Assembly (NCBI RefSeq): GCF_040801785.1
Contig: NZ_CP161805.1
Span: 186,001-250,000, forward strand
DNA: 64,000 nucleotides
Source of the DNA: Sulfitobacter sp. LCG007
Lineage (GTDB): Bacteria; Pseudomonadota; Alphaproteobacteria; Rhodobacterales; Rhodobacteraceae
Direction of reading: 5' to 3'
Within the stretch, counting starts at the first letter, position 1; the number at the start of each line of letters is the position of its first letter. The notes under the pieces were generated by a model. That model was not told where the DNA came from, made no database searches, and worked only from the letters and a program-made list of their open reading frames with translations. Positions 46,595 to 56,900 of this stretch are shown here, in pieces. The position numbers were made by a program, and so were the translations under genes.

Positions 46595-46614
46595 GCCTCC
46601 GGCGGGGATATTTG
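46595..46614 (+). repeat. GCCTCC(C/G)GCGGGGAT element, copy B
   Basis: GCCTCCGGCGGGGATATTTG in the divergent DUF1203-gpmI spacer, followed by GGAGCAAAGGAAG. It points towards gpmI, where a terminator would not be expected, so the element may have another role such as part of a promoter or leader. Confidence 0.6.
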
Positions 46615-46705
46615 GGAGCAAAGGAAGCGCGGAACCGGAAAGAGGTTCACCCTGCGGGGGCAAACCGCTACAAGGCGGAAAAACCCGCAAGAGGGAGACG
46701 AGCAG

Positions 46706-48217
46706 ATGAGCAAGCCCGTGGTCCTGTGCATTCTCGACGGCTGGGGACTGAGTCCGCGTCGCGAAGGCAACGCGCCGCTGCTGGCGGAAACACCCGTGAT
46801 GGACCGGCTGATGCGGACCTGTCCGAACGCGACCCTTGTCACCTTCGGGCCGGACGTCGGTCTGCCCAGCGGGCAGATGGGCAATTCCGAGGTCGGGCAC
46901 ACCAATATCGGCGCCGGGCGCGTGGTGGCCATGGATCTCGGGCAGATCGACCTTGCCATCGAGGACGGCAACTTTGCCGGCAACGCGCGGCTTAAGGCCT
47001 TCATCTCGGCGTTGAAGGACAGCGGCGGCACGGCGCATCTGCTGGGCGTCGCCTCGGATGGCGGGGTGCATGGGCATGTCGCGCACATGAAGGCGGCCGC
47101 GCGCGCCATCGCCGGGGCCGGGGTGCCGGTCGCGATCCACGCGATCACCGACGGGCGGGACGTCGGTCCGAAGAGCGCGAAGGGATATCTCGCCGATCTC
47201 GAGGACGCGCTTCCGGAGGGGGCCTCCATCGTCACCGTCGACGGGCGTTACCATGCCATGGACCGCGACAATCGCTGGGACCGGGTGGCCAAGGCATATG
47301 CGGCCATCGTCAGGGGCGAGGGAGAAGGCGCCGTTTCGGCGCAGGCGGCGGTCGACGCTGCCTACGCGCGGGGCGAGACGGACGAATTCATCCAGCCGAC
47401 GGTGATCGGCGGATACGCCGGGGCGCGGGATGGGGACGGTCTGTTCTGCCTCAACTTCCGGGCCGACCGGGCGCGCGAGATCCTTGCGGCGGTGGGCGAT
47501 CCGGCATTCGATTCCTTCGAGACCGGCAGGCGTCCGCGATGGGCGAGCCTCATGGGCATGGCGCCGTATTCCGAGGCGCATTCGGGATACATGAGCGTGA
47601 TGTATCCCAAGCCGGAGATCGCCAACACGCTGGGCGAATGGGTCTCGAAGCAGGGGTTGCGGCAGTTCCGGCTGGCCGAAACCGAAAAGTATCCGCACGT
47701 GACGTTCTTCCTCAACGGGGGCAATGAAACCAGCTACCCCGGCGAGGACCGGCACATGCCGAAGTCGCCGAACGTCGCGACCTACGATCTGAAGCCCGAG
47801 ATGTCGGCGCCGGAAGTCACCGAACGGCTCGTGCAGGCGATACGGGAGGGGTACGATCTGATCGTGGTGAATTTCGCGAACCCCGACATGGTCGGGCATA
47901 CCGGCGATCTCGCAGCTGCCATCAAGGCCTGCGAGGCGGTGGACCGCGGGCTGGGCGCGGCGCTTGCCGCACTGGACGAGACGGGCGGCGCGATGATCGT
48001 GACCGCCGATCATGGCAATTGCGACGTGATGATCGACCCGCAGACCGGTGGGCCGCATACGGCGCATACGCTCAACCCCGTGCCGGTGATCGTCGTCGGC
48101 GGTCCGCAGGGCAAGGTCCTGCGCGACGGTCGTCTGGCCGATCTGGCCCCGACGCTGCTGGAGCTGATGGACCTTCCGAAACCGGCCGAGATGACGGGGG
48201 AAAGCCTGCTGGCATGA
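46706..48217 (+). CDS. gpmI: 2,3-bisphosphoglycerate-independent phosphoglycerate mutase
   Basis: GpmI interconverts 3- and 2-phosphoglycerate using Mn2+. The 503-residue enzyme has the alkaline-phosphatase fold: CILDGWGLSPRREGNAP (metal Asp), GNSEVGHTNIGAGRVV (phospho-Ser), AITDGRDVGPKSAKGY, NFRADRAREI, NPDMVGHTGDLAAAIKACEA and TADHGNCD. The ATG follows GAGGGAGACGAGCAG. First gene of gpmI-envC-ctpA; its stop overlaps the envC start (ATGA). Confidence 0.97.
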   Translation: MSKPVVLCILDGWGLSPRREGNAPLLAETPVMDRLMRTCPNATLVTFGPDVGLPSGQMGNSEVGHTNIGAGRVVAMDLGQIDLAIEDGNFAGNARLKAFISALKDSGGTAHLLGVASDGGVHGHVAHMKAAARAIAGAGVPVAIHAITDGRDVGPKSAKGYLADLEDALPEGASIVTVDGRYHAMDRDNRWDRVAKAYAAIVRGEGEGAVSAQAAVDAAYARGETDEFIQPTVIGGYAGARDGDGLFCLNFRADRAREILAAVGDPAFDSFETGRRPRWASLMGMAPYSEAHSGYMSVMYPKPEIANTLGEWVSKQGLRQFRLAETEKYPHVTFFLNGGNETSYPGEDRHMPKSPNVATYDLKPEMSAPEVTERLVQAIREGYDLIVVNFANPDMVGHTGDLAAAIKACEAVDRGLGAALAALDETGGAMIVTADHGNCDVMIDPQTGGPHTAHTLNPVPVIVVGGPQGKVLRDGRLADLAPTLLELMDLPKPAEMTGESLLA

Positions 48218-49344
48218 AGCGTTTCGCCGCTCTCCTGCTGATCTGGCTGCCGGCGGCGCTTGCCGCACAGGGCGACAGCGCGGCACCGGCGCGCGCGGCG
48301 ATGGCGGAACTGGAGGCGGCGACGCTCCAGCTGTCGCAGGCGGATTCGGCGCGGGATCGGGTCTGGGCGCTGACACGGACGATCGAGGCCTTCGAGAGCG
48401 GTCTTGCGGCGATGCGCAGCGGCTTGCGGCAGGTGTCGATCCGCGAGGCGCAGATGAGTGCGCTGCTGAAAGCGCGCGAGGACGAGATCGGCGCGATGCT
48501 GACGGTCCTGCAGAAGATCGGCGGCACGCCGGGTCCGGCGCTGCTGCTGCATCCGGCGGGGCCTGCGGGCACCGCACGGGCGGGCATGCTGGTCGCCGAG
48601 ATGACGCCGGAACTTGCCCGGGAGGCGATGGACCTGCGCGGGGATCTGGAAGCACTGAGGGACCTGCGCACGGTGCAGGGCGCGGCCGAGGCGCGGTTGC
48701 GCGACGGTCTGCGGGATCTGCAGAACGCCCGGGGCGAGCTCAACCAGGCGCTGGCCGAGCGTACCGACCTGCCGCGCCGGTTCACGGCTGACGATATCGG
48801 CATGGCCGTGCTGATCGCCGCATCCGAGACGCTGGACGCCTTCGCCAGCGGTCTCAGCCAGGTTCCGATCCGGGAGACCGGCGCCGACCTTCCGGTTCCC
48901 GAGCTGCACGGCGGCGCGCTGCCCCTCCCGGTTCAGGGCGTCATGCTACACCGAGCCGGCGAGGCGGACGCCGCAGGTGTGGCCCGGCCCGGCATTCTGG
49001 TGGCCACGCGGCCCCGGGCACTTGTCACCAGCCCCGCTGCGGCGACGATCCGCTTCGTCGGCCCGCTGCTCGATCTGGGGCAGGTGGTCATGCTCGAGCC
49101 CGAACCCGACATGCTGATGGTGCTCGCCGGGCTTGACGTGGCCTATGGCAAGGCGGGAGAAGTGGTCGACGCGGGAGCGCCGCTGGGCCTGATGGGCGGT
49201 GCCGCGACGGAAACCGAGGACGCCCTTTCACCGGATGGTGAAGCCTCTGGAACTGGGCGAACGGAAACGCTCTATATAGAAGTAAGGCTCAAGGATATCC
49301 CCGAGGATCCGGCGCGCTGGTTCCGAACCGATGAAAATGGATAG
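48214..49344 (+). CDS. envC: EnvC-like murein hydrolase activator
   Basis: A 376-residue periplasmic protein: signal peptide (MKRFAALLLIWLPAALA), a long coiled coil (about 25-240) and a C-terminal LytM/M23-like domain (about 270-370). The usual zinc ligands His, Asp and HxH are missing (it reads LMVLAGLDVAYGKAGEVVDA), so it is a degenerate peptidase, like E. coli EnvC. EnvC activates amidases AmiA/AmiB for daughter-cell separation. Between gpmI and ctpA, an arrangement frequent in this family. Confidence 0.9.
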   Translation: MKRFAALLLIWLPAALAAQGDSAAPARAAMAELEAATLQLSQADSARDRVWALTRTIEAFESGLAAMRSGLRQVSIREAQMSALLKAREDEIGAMLTVLQKIGGTPGPALLLHPAGPAGTARAGMLVAEMTPELAREAMDLRGDLEALRDLRTVQGAAEARLRDGLRDLQNARGELNQALAERTDLPRRFTADDIGMAVLIAASETLDAFASGLSQVPIRETGADLPVPELHGGALPLPVQGVMLHRAGEADAAGVARPGILVATRPRALVTSPAAATIRFVGPLLDLGQVVMLEPEPDMLMVLAGLDVAYGKAGEVVDAGAPLGLMGGAATETEDALSPDGEASGTGRTETLYIEVRLKDIPEDPARWFRTDENG

Positions 49345-49350
49345 GAAACG

Positions 49351-50697
49351 ATGAAAAAATTCTTGATGGCTGCGGTCGGCGGTATCGCGGCCGGCGTCGT
49401 CGCCAGCACGCAGATCGCCGGTCCGCTTCTGGCGCAGGAAGCTGCCAAGTCGGCTAACGTCTACGAGCAGCTTGACCTCTTCGGGGACATCTTCGAGCGC
49501 ATACGCGCGCAGTACGTCGAGGAAGTCGACGCCGAGAAGCTGATCGAAGCCGCGATCAACGGCATGCTGACCTCGCTCGACCCGCATTCGAGCTATCTCT
49601 CGCCCGATGACGCGGAAGCGATGCGCGTGCAGACGCGCGGCGAATTCGGCGGGCTCGGGATCGAGGTGACGCAGGAAGAGGGCTTCGTGAAGGTGGTCTC
49701 GCCCATCGACGGCACGCCGGCGGACGAGGCCGGGATCGAGGCAGGCGACTTCATCACCCACGTCGACGGCGAATCCATGCTGGGCCTCAATCTCGACGAG
49801 GCCGTCGAGATGATGCGCGGGCCGGTGGGGTCCGACATCGTCATCACGATCGTGCGCGAGGGCGAGCCGGAGCCCTTTGACGTGACCCTGACCCGCGACA
49901 CGATCAAGCTGACCGCGGTGCGCAGCCGCACCGAGGGTGCGTCGGTCGTGCTGCGCGTGACGACCTTCAACGACCAGACCTACGAAAACCTCGAGGCCGG
50001 GCTGAAGAAGGAAGTTGAGGCCGCGGGCGGCATGGAGAAGGTCAACGGGATCGTGCTCGACCTGCGCAACAACCCGGGTGGCCTGCTGACCCAGGCGATC
50101 AAGGTTGCCGATGCCTTCCTCGACGAGGGCGAGATCGTCAGCACCCGCGGACGCAACCCGCAGGACGGCGACCGCTTCAACGCGACCGAAGGCGACCTCA
50201 CGGGCGGCAAGCCGATCGTCGTGCTGATCAACGGCGGTTCCGCCTCGGCATCCGAGATCGTGGCGGGTGCGCTGCAGGATCATCACCGGGCGGTCGTGGT
50301 CGGCACCAAGAGCTTCGGCAAGGGATCGGTGCAGACGGTCATGCCGCTGCGCAGCGAAGGAGCGATGCGTCTGACCACGGCGCGCTACTACACGCCCTCG
50401 GGCCGCTCGATCCAGGCGTTGGGCGTCTCGCCCGACGTCATCGTGCAGCAGCCGCGCCCGGATACGGCCGAGGCGAACGAAGAGGAAGAGGCGGAATCGC
50501 AATCCCGCGCGCTGCGCTCCGAGGCCGACCTGCGTGGCAGCCTCAACAACGACAGCCTTTCCGAGGACGAGATCAAGCAGATCGAGGAAGACCGGGCGAA
50601 GGCCGAGGCGGCGGCGGCCCTGCGCGAGGAGGATTACCAGCTCGCGGTGGCTGTCGACATCCTCAAGGGCATGGCGGTTCTCGACCGCGAGCACTGA
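49351..50697 (+). CDS. ctpA: C-terminal processing protease CtpA (S41)
   Basis: A 448-residue periplasmic serine protease. N-terminal signal or anchor (MAAVGGIAAGVVASTQIAGP), then a substrate-recognition segment (SLDPHSSYLSPDDAEAMRVQ), a PDZ domain (about 90-170; VVSPIDGTPADEAGIEAGDF), and the S41 core with NNPGGLLTQAIKVADAFLD, GGSASASEIVAGALQDH and GTKSFGKGSVQT (Ser and Lys of the catalytic dyad). A C-terminal acidic tail (EANEEEEAESQ and after) follows. CtpA processes periplasmic and wall-related proteins. It is 6 bp from envC. Confidence 0.96.
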   Translation: MKKFLMAAVGGIAAGVVASTQIAGPLLAQEAAKSANVYEQLDLFGDIFERIRAQYVEEVDAEKLIEAAINGMLTSLDPHSSYLSPDDAEAMRVQTRGEFGGLGIEVTQEEGFVKVVSPIDGTPADEAGIEAGDFITHVDGESMLGLNLDEAVEMMRGPVGSDIVITIVREGEPEPFDVTLTRDTIKLTAVRSRTEGASVVLRVTTFNDQTYENLEAGLKKEVEAAGGMEKVNGIVLDLRNNPGGLLTQAIKVADAFLDEGEIVSTRGRNPQDGDRFNATEGDLTGGKPIVVLINGGSASASEIVAGALQDHHRAVVVGTKSFGKGSVQTVMPLRSEGAMRLTTARYYTPSGRSIQALGVSPDVIVQQPRPDTAEANEEEEAESQSRALRSEADLRGSLNNDSLSEDEIKQIEEDRAKAEAAAALREEDYQLAVAVDILKGMAVLDREH

Positions 50698-50726
50698 TTG
50701 CGCCTTGCGCCACGCCAGTCGTCATC

Positions 50727-50755
50727 ACGCCCTCGCCGGCCACCGGCGGGGGCGT
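50727..50755. terminator. Strong hairpin between convergent ctpA and the next gene
   Basis: A 13-bp stem (ACGCCCTCGCCGG with CCGGCGGGGGCGT, one G-U) and a 3-nt loop lie between ctpA and the - strand gene. No T run follows, but the position suits a bidirectional terminator. Confidence 0.6.
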
Positions 50756-50762
50756 TCGCGTC

Positions 50763-51134
50763 TCAGCGGCCTTCGGAACAGTGGCGGCGGAAGGCGCGCT
50801 TGAGCATCTCCATCTCGGCGCGCAGCAGATCGACCTCGGCGCGCAGATCGTCGCCAAGCGCCGCTCCGGCGAGGATGGCGAGGCTGGCGAGCGTTTCGCC
50901 CGTCATGTCATCGCAGACCACCACGGTCTGAAGGCCATCGTCCAGCGCGCCTGGCGGCACCGGCACCTTCAGCAGCCACTCGCCGGGGGTCTGTGTTGGC
51001 GACAGGGTGGTTTGCGGTACGGTTTCACCGCGAAGCAGGACGGACAGCGCGGGCTCTGCCCGACCCGAGCCACGCACCCTCGCGTGCCAGACCCCTTTGC
51101 GAAGTCCCGAAGGCGTGACCTCAAGCTGTGCCAT
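50763..51134 (-). CDS. Conserved-looking protein of unknown function
   Basis: I do not recognise this 123-residue protein. The N-terminal two thirds look beta-rich (WHARVRGSGRAEPALSVLLR, then PTQTPGEWLLKVPVPPGALD), and the C terminus is an amphipathic helix or coiled coil with Leu/Glu heptads (DLRAEVDLLRAEMEMLKRAF). No signal peptide or metal motif. It follows the DUF6478-like gene on the same strand with a 9-bp gap and probably shares its transcript. Confidence 0.7.
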   Translation of the reverse strand: MAQLEVTPSGLRKGVWHARVRGSGRAEPALSVLLRGETVPQTTLSPTQTPGEWLLKVPVPPGALDDGLQTVVVCDDMTGETLASLAILAGAALGDDLRAEVDLLRAEMEMLKRAFRRHCSEGR

Positions 51135-51143
51135 GCGCCCGGC

Positions 51144-51911
51144 TCAGACTTCCGCCCGCAGGCGTCGCGAGAGGGCGATATCGCGGAACAGGACCTGGTT
51201 CATTTCCGGACGCTCCACGATGAGGTCTACCCAGCCCTGCTCGGTCCGCGCGGGATCGAGATCGGCATAGGCGAGGTCGAATTCGACGGTCCCGGCACTT
51301 TGGCCCTCCGGCAACTGCCTCAGGATCCGTTCGCCGTTCGGACCCTGCCGCAGGTTCAGCCGGGCATAGACCGCCCCGGGCTGCTCGGAGGTCCACGAAC
51401 AGTCGAGCCGGATCACATGAGCGCGCCGCAGCCCGGCAAGCGCCTCGTCGGGCAGATCCAGCGCCAGCGAGAGAAAACTTCCCTCGAAGCCGTAGACATC
51501 GACCGACAGCGCGAAGGGCGCGATGTCCCGTGAGGGCGGGTTGCGCAACTGGCGCAGGATCACCTCGCGGCGCGGACAATCGTGGAAAAGCGCGGTGTCG
51601 GTGCCGAAGCGTGTCCCCGATGCGGCGTCGCTCAGTCCGGGCCGATCCATCCGCCGCGACCACGGTTCGGGGCGCCAGTGCCAGTCAGTGTTGTGAGCCC
51701 TGGCAGGTGCGGGCGCATCGGTCGGCGCGAGCCTGTCGCCCGCCGTCAGGATCAGCCGATCCAGGTGCGTCCGCAGCAGCCGCGCATGTGTCGCCTGCCG
51801 ATGAAGCGTTTGTGGACGGGCGGTTTCGGCCTGGCGCGCTGCCCGGGCCCAATGCCGGACCAGACGGCGAAAGAGCGCCCGGTCCAGCATGCTGTCACCC
51901 GTTTCCACCAT
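51144..51911 (-). CDS. DUF6478-like protein
   Basis: A 255-residue protein resembling a Rhodobacteraceae-specific family of unknown function: N-terminal basic helix (LFRRLVRHWARAARQ), WHWRPEPWSRRMDRPGLSDA, a beta-rich core with LSLALDLPDEALAGLRRAHV, and VDLIVERPEMNQVLFRDIAL. No signal peptide or membrane helix. The start is uncertain: ATG 51911 is used, with CAGGAGG upstream, while ATG 51890 is also possible. Co-directional with the 123-residue gene. Confidence 0.7.
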   Translation of the reverse strand: MVETGDSMLDRALFRRLVRHWARAARQAETARPQTLHRQATHARLLRTHLDRLILTAGDRLAPTDAPAPARAHNTDWHWRPEPWSRRMDRPGLSDAASGTRFGTDTALFHDCPRREVILRQLRNPPSRDIAPFALSVDVYGFEGSFLSLALDLPDEALAGLRRAHVIRLDCSWTSEQPGAVYARLNLRQGPNGERILRQLPEGQSAGTVEFDLAYADLDPARTEQGWVDLIVERPEMNQVLFRDIALSRRLRAEV

Positions 51912-52016
51912 CCGCTGCGCCCGCGCCTCCTGGAATGCACATCCCAAGTCTAGCGCGATATTCGCCCTGCGGTAAGCGTGTCCGGGACGGAACGCCCTTA
52001 CAGTCGCGTGCAGGCG

Positions 52017-53780
52017 TCAGAGGTCCATGTATTCATGGGTTTCCGACTTGGCCCCCGGATGCGTGACCGCGCCGAGGTAGGTCGGTCCGACGAGTTGCGC
52101 ATATTTCCAGAGCGCGCCTGAGGCATAGTTGGTCTTTCGCGGGCCCGGCCAGAGCTTGCGCCGCTCTTCGAGTTCGGTTTCGGACAGGTCCACGCTGATC
52201 GTGCCATTGATCGCGTCGATGGTAATCGTGTCGCCTGTCTTGAGCAGCCCGATCGGTCCGCCGAGCGCGGCCTCCGGCCCCACATGGCCGACGCAGAAGC
52301 CCCGCGTCGCGCCCGAAAAGCGCCCGTCGGTAATCAGCGCGACCTTCTTGCCCATGCCCTGACCCGAAAGCGCCGCCGTGGTCGCCAGCATCTCGCGCAT
52401 GCCGGGACCGCCTGCGGGACCCTCGTTGCGGATCACGAAGACGTCGCCTTCCTTGTAGGTCCGGTTCTGCACCGCGTCGAAGGCATCCTGCTCGCATTCG
52501 AAGACCAGCGCCGGGCCCGAGAAGACCTGCTCGGCCTCGGACATGCCCGCGACCTTCACGATCGCCCCTTCGGGCGCAAGGTTGCCCTTCAGGCCGACGA
52601 CGCCGCCGGTGCGGGTGATCGGCGTCTCGACGGGGTGGATCACCTTGCCGTCCGCCTCGCGCGTGTTGCGGTCCAGCTCTTCGCCGACGCTGTAGCCCGA
52701 GGCGGTCATGCAATCCTCGTGGATCAGGCCCGCCTTGCGCAGTTCCTTCATGACGACCGGCACTCCGCCGGCCTCGTAAAGGTCTTTCGCGACATAGGCG
52801 CCGCCGGGCTTGAGATCGACGAAATAGGGCGTGTCGCGGAAGATCTCGCAGACGTCTTCGAGGAAGAAGTCGATGCCCGCCTCATGCGCCATTGCCGGCA
52901 GGTGCAGGCCCGCGTTGGTCGACCCGCCCGTGCAGGCGACGATGCGCGCGGCGTTCTCGAAGGCTTGACGGGTGCAGATGTCGCGCGCGCGGATGTTCTT
53001 TTCGATCAGGTCCATCACCGCCGCGCCCGACGCTTCGGCATAAGCGTCGCGGCTCTCATACGGGGCCGGGGCACCCGAGGAGTTCATCAGCGCAAGCCCG
53101 ATGGCCTCGGACACGCAGGCCATCGTGTTGGCGGTGAACTGCCCGCCGCAGGCGCCGGCCGAGGGGCAGGCGACGCGTTCGAGCACATCGAGCGCAGCTT
53201 CCGAGAGCGTGCCGTTCTGCTGCCGTCCGACAGCCTCGAACATGTCCTGCACGGTCAGGTCGCGGTTGGCGAAGTCCTCGGGGACATCCGCGCCCGCCGG
53301 CGCCTTGCCGGGCAGGATCGAGCCGCCATAGAGGAAGACGGAGGGCACGTTCAGCCGGATCATCGCCATCATCATTCCGGGCAGGGACTTGTCGCAGCCT
53401 GCAAGACCCACCAGCGCGTCGTAGCAATGGCCGCGCATGGTCAGCTCGACCGTGTCCGCGATCGCCTCGCGCGAGGCGAGGGACGATCGCATGCCCTCGT
53501 GTCCCATCGCGATGCCGTCGGTCACGGTGATGGTGGTGAATTCGCGCGGGGTCCCCATGGCACGCTTGACGCCCATCTTCGCCGCCTGCGCCTGCCTGTT
53601 CAGCGCGATGTTGCAGGGAGCGGCCTCGTTCCAGCAGGTGGCGACGCCGACGAGGGGCTGGTGAATCTCTTCCTCGGTCATGCCCATCGCGTAGTAATAG
53701 GATCGATGCGGCGCGCGCGACGGACCTTCGGTGACGTGGCGGCTGGGCAGTTTCGACTTGTCGAACCTCAGATTGGACAT
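52017..53780 (-). CDS. ilvD: Dihydroxy-acid dehydratase IlvD
   Basis: IlvD dehydrates 2,3-dihydroxy acids to 2-keto acids in valine, leucine and isoleucine synthesis. The 587-residue enzyme has Fe-S cluster Cys in [28 protein letters not shown] and [20 protein letters not shown]. Conserved ends include GSILPG and [20 protein letters not shown] with [20 protein letters not shown]. The ATG at 53780 is chosen; upstream open frame lacks similarity. Stand-alone gene. Confidence 0.97.
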   Translation of the reverse strand: MSNLRFDKSKLPSRHVTEGPSRAPHRSYYYAMGMTEEEIHQPLVGVATCWNEAAPCNIALNRQAQAAKMGVKRAMGTPREFTTITVTDGIAMGHEGMRSSLASREAIADTVELTMRGHCYDALVGLAGCDKSLPGMMMAMIRLNVPSVFLYGGSILPGKAPAGADVPEDFANRDLTVQDMFEAVGRQQNGTLSEAALDVLERVACPSAGACGGQFTANTMACVSEAIGLALMNSSGAPAPYESRDAYAEASGAAVMDLIEKNIRARDICTRQAFENAARIVACTGGSTNAGLHLPAMAHEAGIDFFLEDVCEIFRDTPYFVDLKPGGAYVAKDLYEAGGVPVVMKELRKAGLIHEDCMTASGYSVGEELDRNTREADGKVIHPVETPITRTGGVVGLKGNLAPEGAIVKVAGMSEAEQVFSGPALVFECEQDAFDAVQNRTYKEGDVFVIRNEGPAGGPGMREMLATTAALSGQGMGKKVALITDGRFSGATRGFCVGHVGPEAALGGPIGLLKTGDTITIDAINGTISVDLSETELEERRKLWPGPRKTNYASGALWKYAQLVGPTYLGAVTHPGAKSETHEYMDL

Positions 53781-53977
53781 GGCTGGGTGGCTCCCTCGAT
53801 GGATCTGCCGCCCGGAATAGCCATCAGGCCGGGAGGCCGCAAGGCTCACAGGTGCAGCGATGCACAGCCCACCTGTCTCGCGCAAACCTTGTATTGCCGG
53901 CCGGACAGACCTAGTTTGCCAGCCTGAGCCTCGGGGCGGCGCCCAAGGCACGGCCCGTCCCCCGTGAAAGACCGCTC

Positions 53978-56900
53978 ATGGAAAAGACCCTCTTTTCATT
54001 CATTTGGAAGTATTCCAAGCGCGAGCAGCTTTTCCTGCTCGGCTTCACGATATTCACCTTCCCGTTCCTCTACGCGACGCTGGAACTGCCCAAGCGCATC
54101 ATCAACGATGCGATCGGTGCGCAGAGCCCGACCGTCAGCCTTCCGTTCGGCTTCGCGATCACGCAGACGCAGTTCCTGCTGCTGCTGTGTTTCGCCTATC
54201 TTGCCGCGGTACTGGCGCACGGGCTGATGAAGATGCGGCTCAACACGCTCAAGGGCATCCTGTCCGAACGGATGCTGCGGCGATTCCGCTATCGGCTGAT
54301 TTCGAGGATGATGCGCTTTCCGCGCAGCTACTACCGCAACACCAGCCAGGGCGAGCTGGTCGCCATGGTGACCTCCGAGGCCGAACCGATGGGCGGGGTG
54401 ATGGGCGACGCCGTGGCCCAGCCGGTTTTCCAGGCCGGCCAGATGCTGATCATCGTGGTCTTCCTCTTCGTCCAGAGTGTCTGGTTCGGGCTCGCCGGGA
54501 TCGCGCTGATCCCGCTTCAGGCCTGGGTGGTGCCGATACTTCAGCGTCAGATCAACCTGCTGAACAAGGAACGGATCGTCGAGATCCGGCATTTCGCCGG
54601 CGAGATCGGCGAGACCGCCGCGGGGATCACGGACCTGCGCACCAACGCAGGCTGGCGCTACCGGCTGGCGGCCTTCACCGAACGGCTCGGCACGCTCTAC
54701 GCGATCCGGTTCAAGATCTATCAGAAGAAGTTCTTCATGAAGTTCCTGAACAACTTCATCACCCAGCTCACACCCTTCTTCTTCTATGCGGTGGGCGGCT
54801 ATCTCGCCATCACCGGCAGCATCACCGTCGGCGCGCTGGTCGCGGCGCTTGCCGCCTACAAGGATCTGAGCGCGCCGTGGAAGGAACTGCTCGACTACTA
54901 CAACCAGATTCAGGACATGTCGCTGCGCTGGGAGGTGGTCTGCGAACGCTTCGCTCCGCAGGGGATGATCGACGAGGCACTTTTCGAGGGCGAGCCGGAT
55001 GAGCTGCCGCATCTCGCAGGCCCGATCTTGATCCATGACGTGACGGTGCGCAACGACGAGGGAAACCCGGTCCTGCAGCAGATCGATCTCGAGATACCGA
55101 AGGGCGCGACGGTGGCGATCCAGTCGGCGAACCAGGCGGAACGCACCGCCTTCGCGGAGCTTCTGACCCGCGAGCTGCTGCCGGCGCGGGGCAGTATCTC
55201 GTTCAATGGCCACGAACTTTCCGAACTGCACCAGGCGGTCATCGCAACCCGGATCGGCTATGCCCACAGCCGACCCTATTTCTTCGACGGGACGCTGGGT
55301 GACAACCTCCTGATGTCGCTCCGCTTCCGCCCCACCACCGAGCTTCAGGACCCGAAGACGCGCACCAGGCACCGCAACGAGGCCGAGAAGTCCGGCAACA
55401 GCACCGACAGCGTTCATGCCGACTGGATCGACCCCGAACTCGCCGGGCTTTCGTCGGAAGCCGAAGTCCGTGACTGGTGGTTCAGGATCGCGGGGTCCAC
55501 AGGCAGCGACGAGGGCATCTTCCGCCGTACGCTGCGATCGCGGATCGACCCCGATCTGCATCCGGAACTTGCCCAAGCCATCGTCGGCCTGCGCGAAGAG
55601 GTCTACCAGAAGCTCGTCGAACAGGGTGTCGACGGGATGGTGAACCGGTTCGACCCGGAAGCCTTCAACCCGTCGATTCCCTTGGGCGGCAACCTGCTTT
55701 TCGCAGCGCCGCGCCGGTCGATCTCGCAGAAGGGGCTGGTCGCGGAGAAGAAGTTTCTCGAACTGATCGTCGAGGAGGGGCTGGCCGGACAGGGCATCGC
55801 GATTTCGCAGACGCTCATCGAGACCCTGCACCAGACCTTCGGCATGGACGGCACGGGCCATCCCCTCTTCACCGCGCTTGGCATCGAGGAGGAGATGTAC
55901 GAGCGTCTCGTGGACATCGCCATGCGACGGCGCGAGAAGGGCGATCAGGCGCTGGACGAGGAGGAGTTCGCGCTGTTGCTGACCGTTCCGTTCGCCTTCA
56001 CCGCCGAACAGATCGGACCCGCCTTTCCCGAAAGCTTCAAGCGCGAGATCCTTGCGATCCGCAAGGCGCGGGGGGCAGAGCTGCGCGAACGCAGCGAGGA
56101 ACTTTTCATCCCGATCGCGATGGAGAACTACCTCCCCCGGCTGACGGTGCTGGAGAACCTGCTTTACGGGCGGATCTCGGCGATGGCCGGGCTTCATGGC
56201 GATGTGATCGAGGACATCGTCACGCGCCTTCTCGACGAACATAAACTTCGCAACAGCATTGCCCAGACCATCTGGGACCTCCCCGTGGGTCTGGGCGGGA
56301 CGAACCTGCCCGCGACCTTCCAGGAACGCCTTGCCTTCGGACGGGCCGCGATCAAGCGCCCGGACGTGCTGATCCTGGACCAGACGCTTGCGAGCCACAG
56401 CGCCCCGGCGCGCAAGGCCATGCGCAGCAAACTGGGCGAGCTGCTCCCGGATTCGACCCTGATCTTCATGGAGGAGCGTTTCGAGAATCCGGACGCCTAC
56501 GACCTTTTCGTCGAGATCAAGAACGGACGGATCAACGGAGTCTCCGAGAGCGCGGGGGCAGACCACGAGGACGAAAACGCGACCGACCTCAAGCGCAAGC
56601 TGCGGGCGATATCCAACACCGATCTCTTCGCGGATATCGGGCCCCGCAACCAGCGCCTGCTGGCCTTTACGGCGCAATGGTACAACGTCCCGGCAGGCCG
56701 ACGCGTCTTTTCGATGGGCGAAAAGCCGGACGCCGCCTATCTGTGCGTCTCGGGACGGGCGATACTGGGCTACCACGACGACGAAGGTGAGCATCACGAC
56801 ATCACCACCGTCGGTCCCGGCCGCTTGATCGGGGATCTGCAGATCATCCTCGACGAACCGCGCCAGAACATCCTCGAGGCAGTCGAGGACTGCCAGTTCC

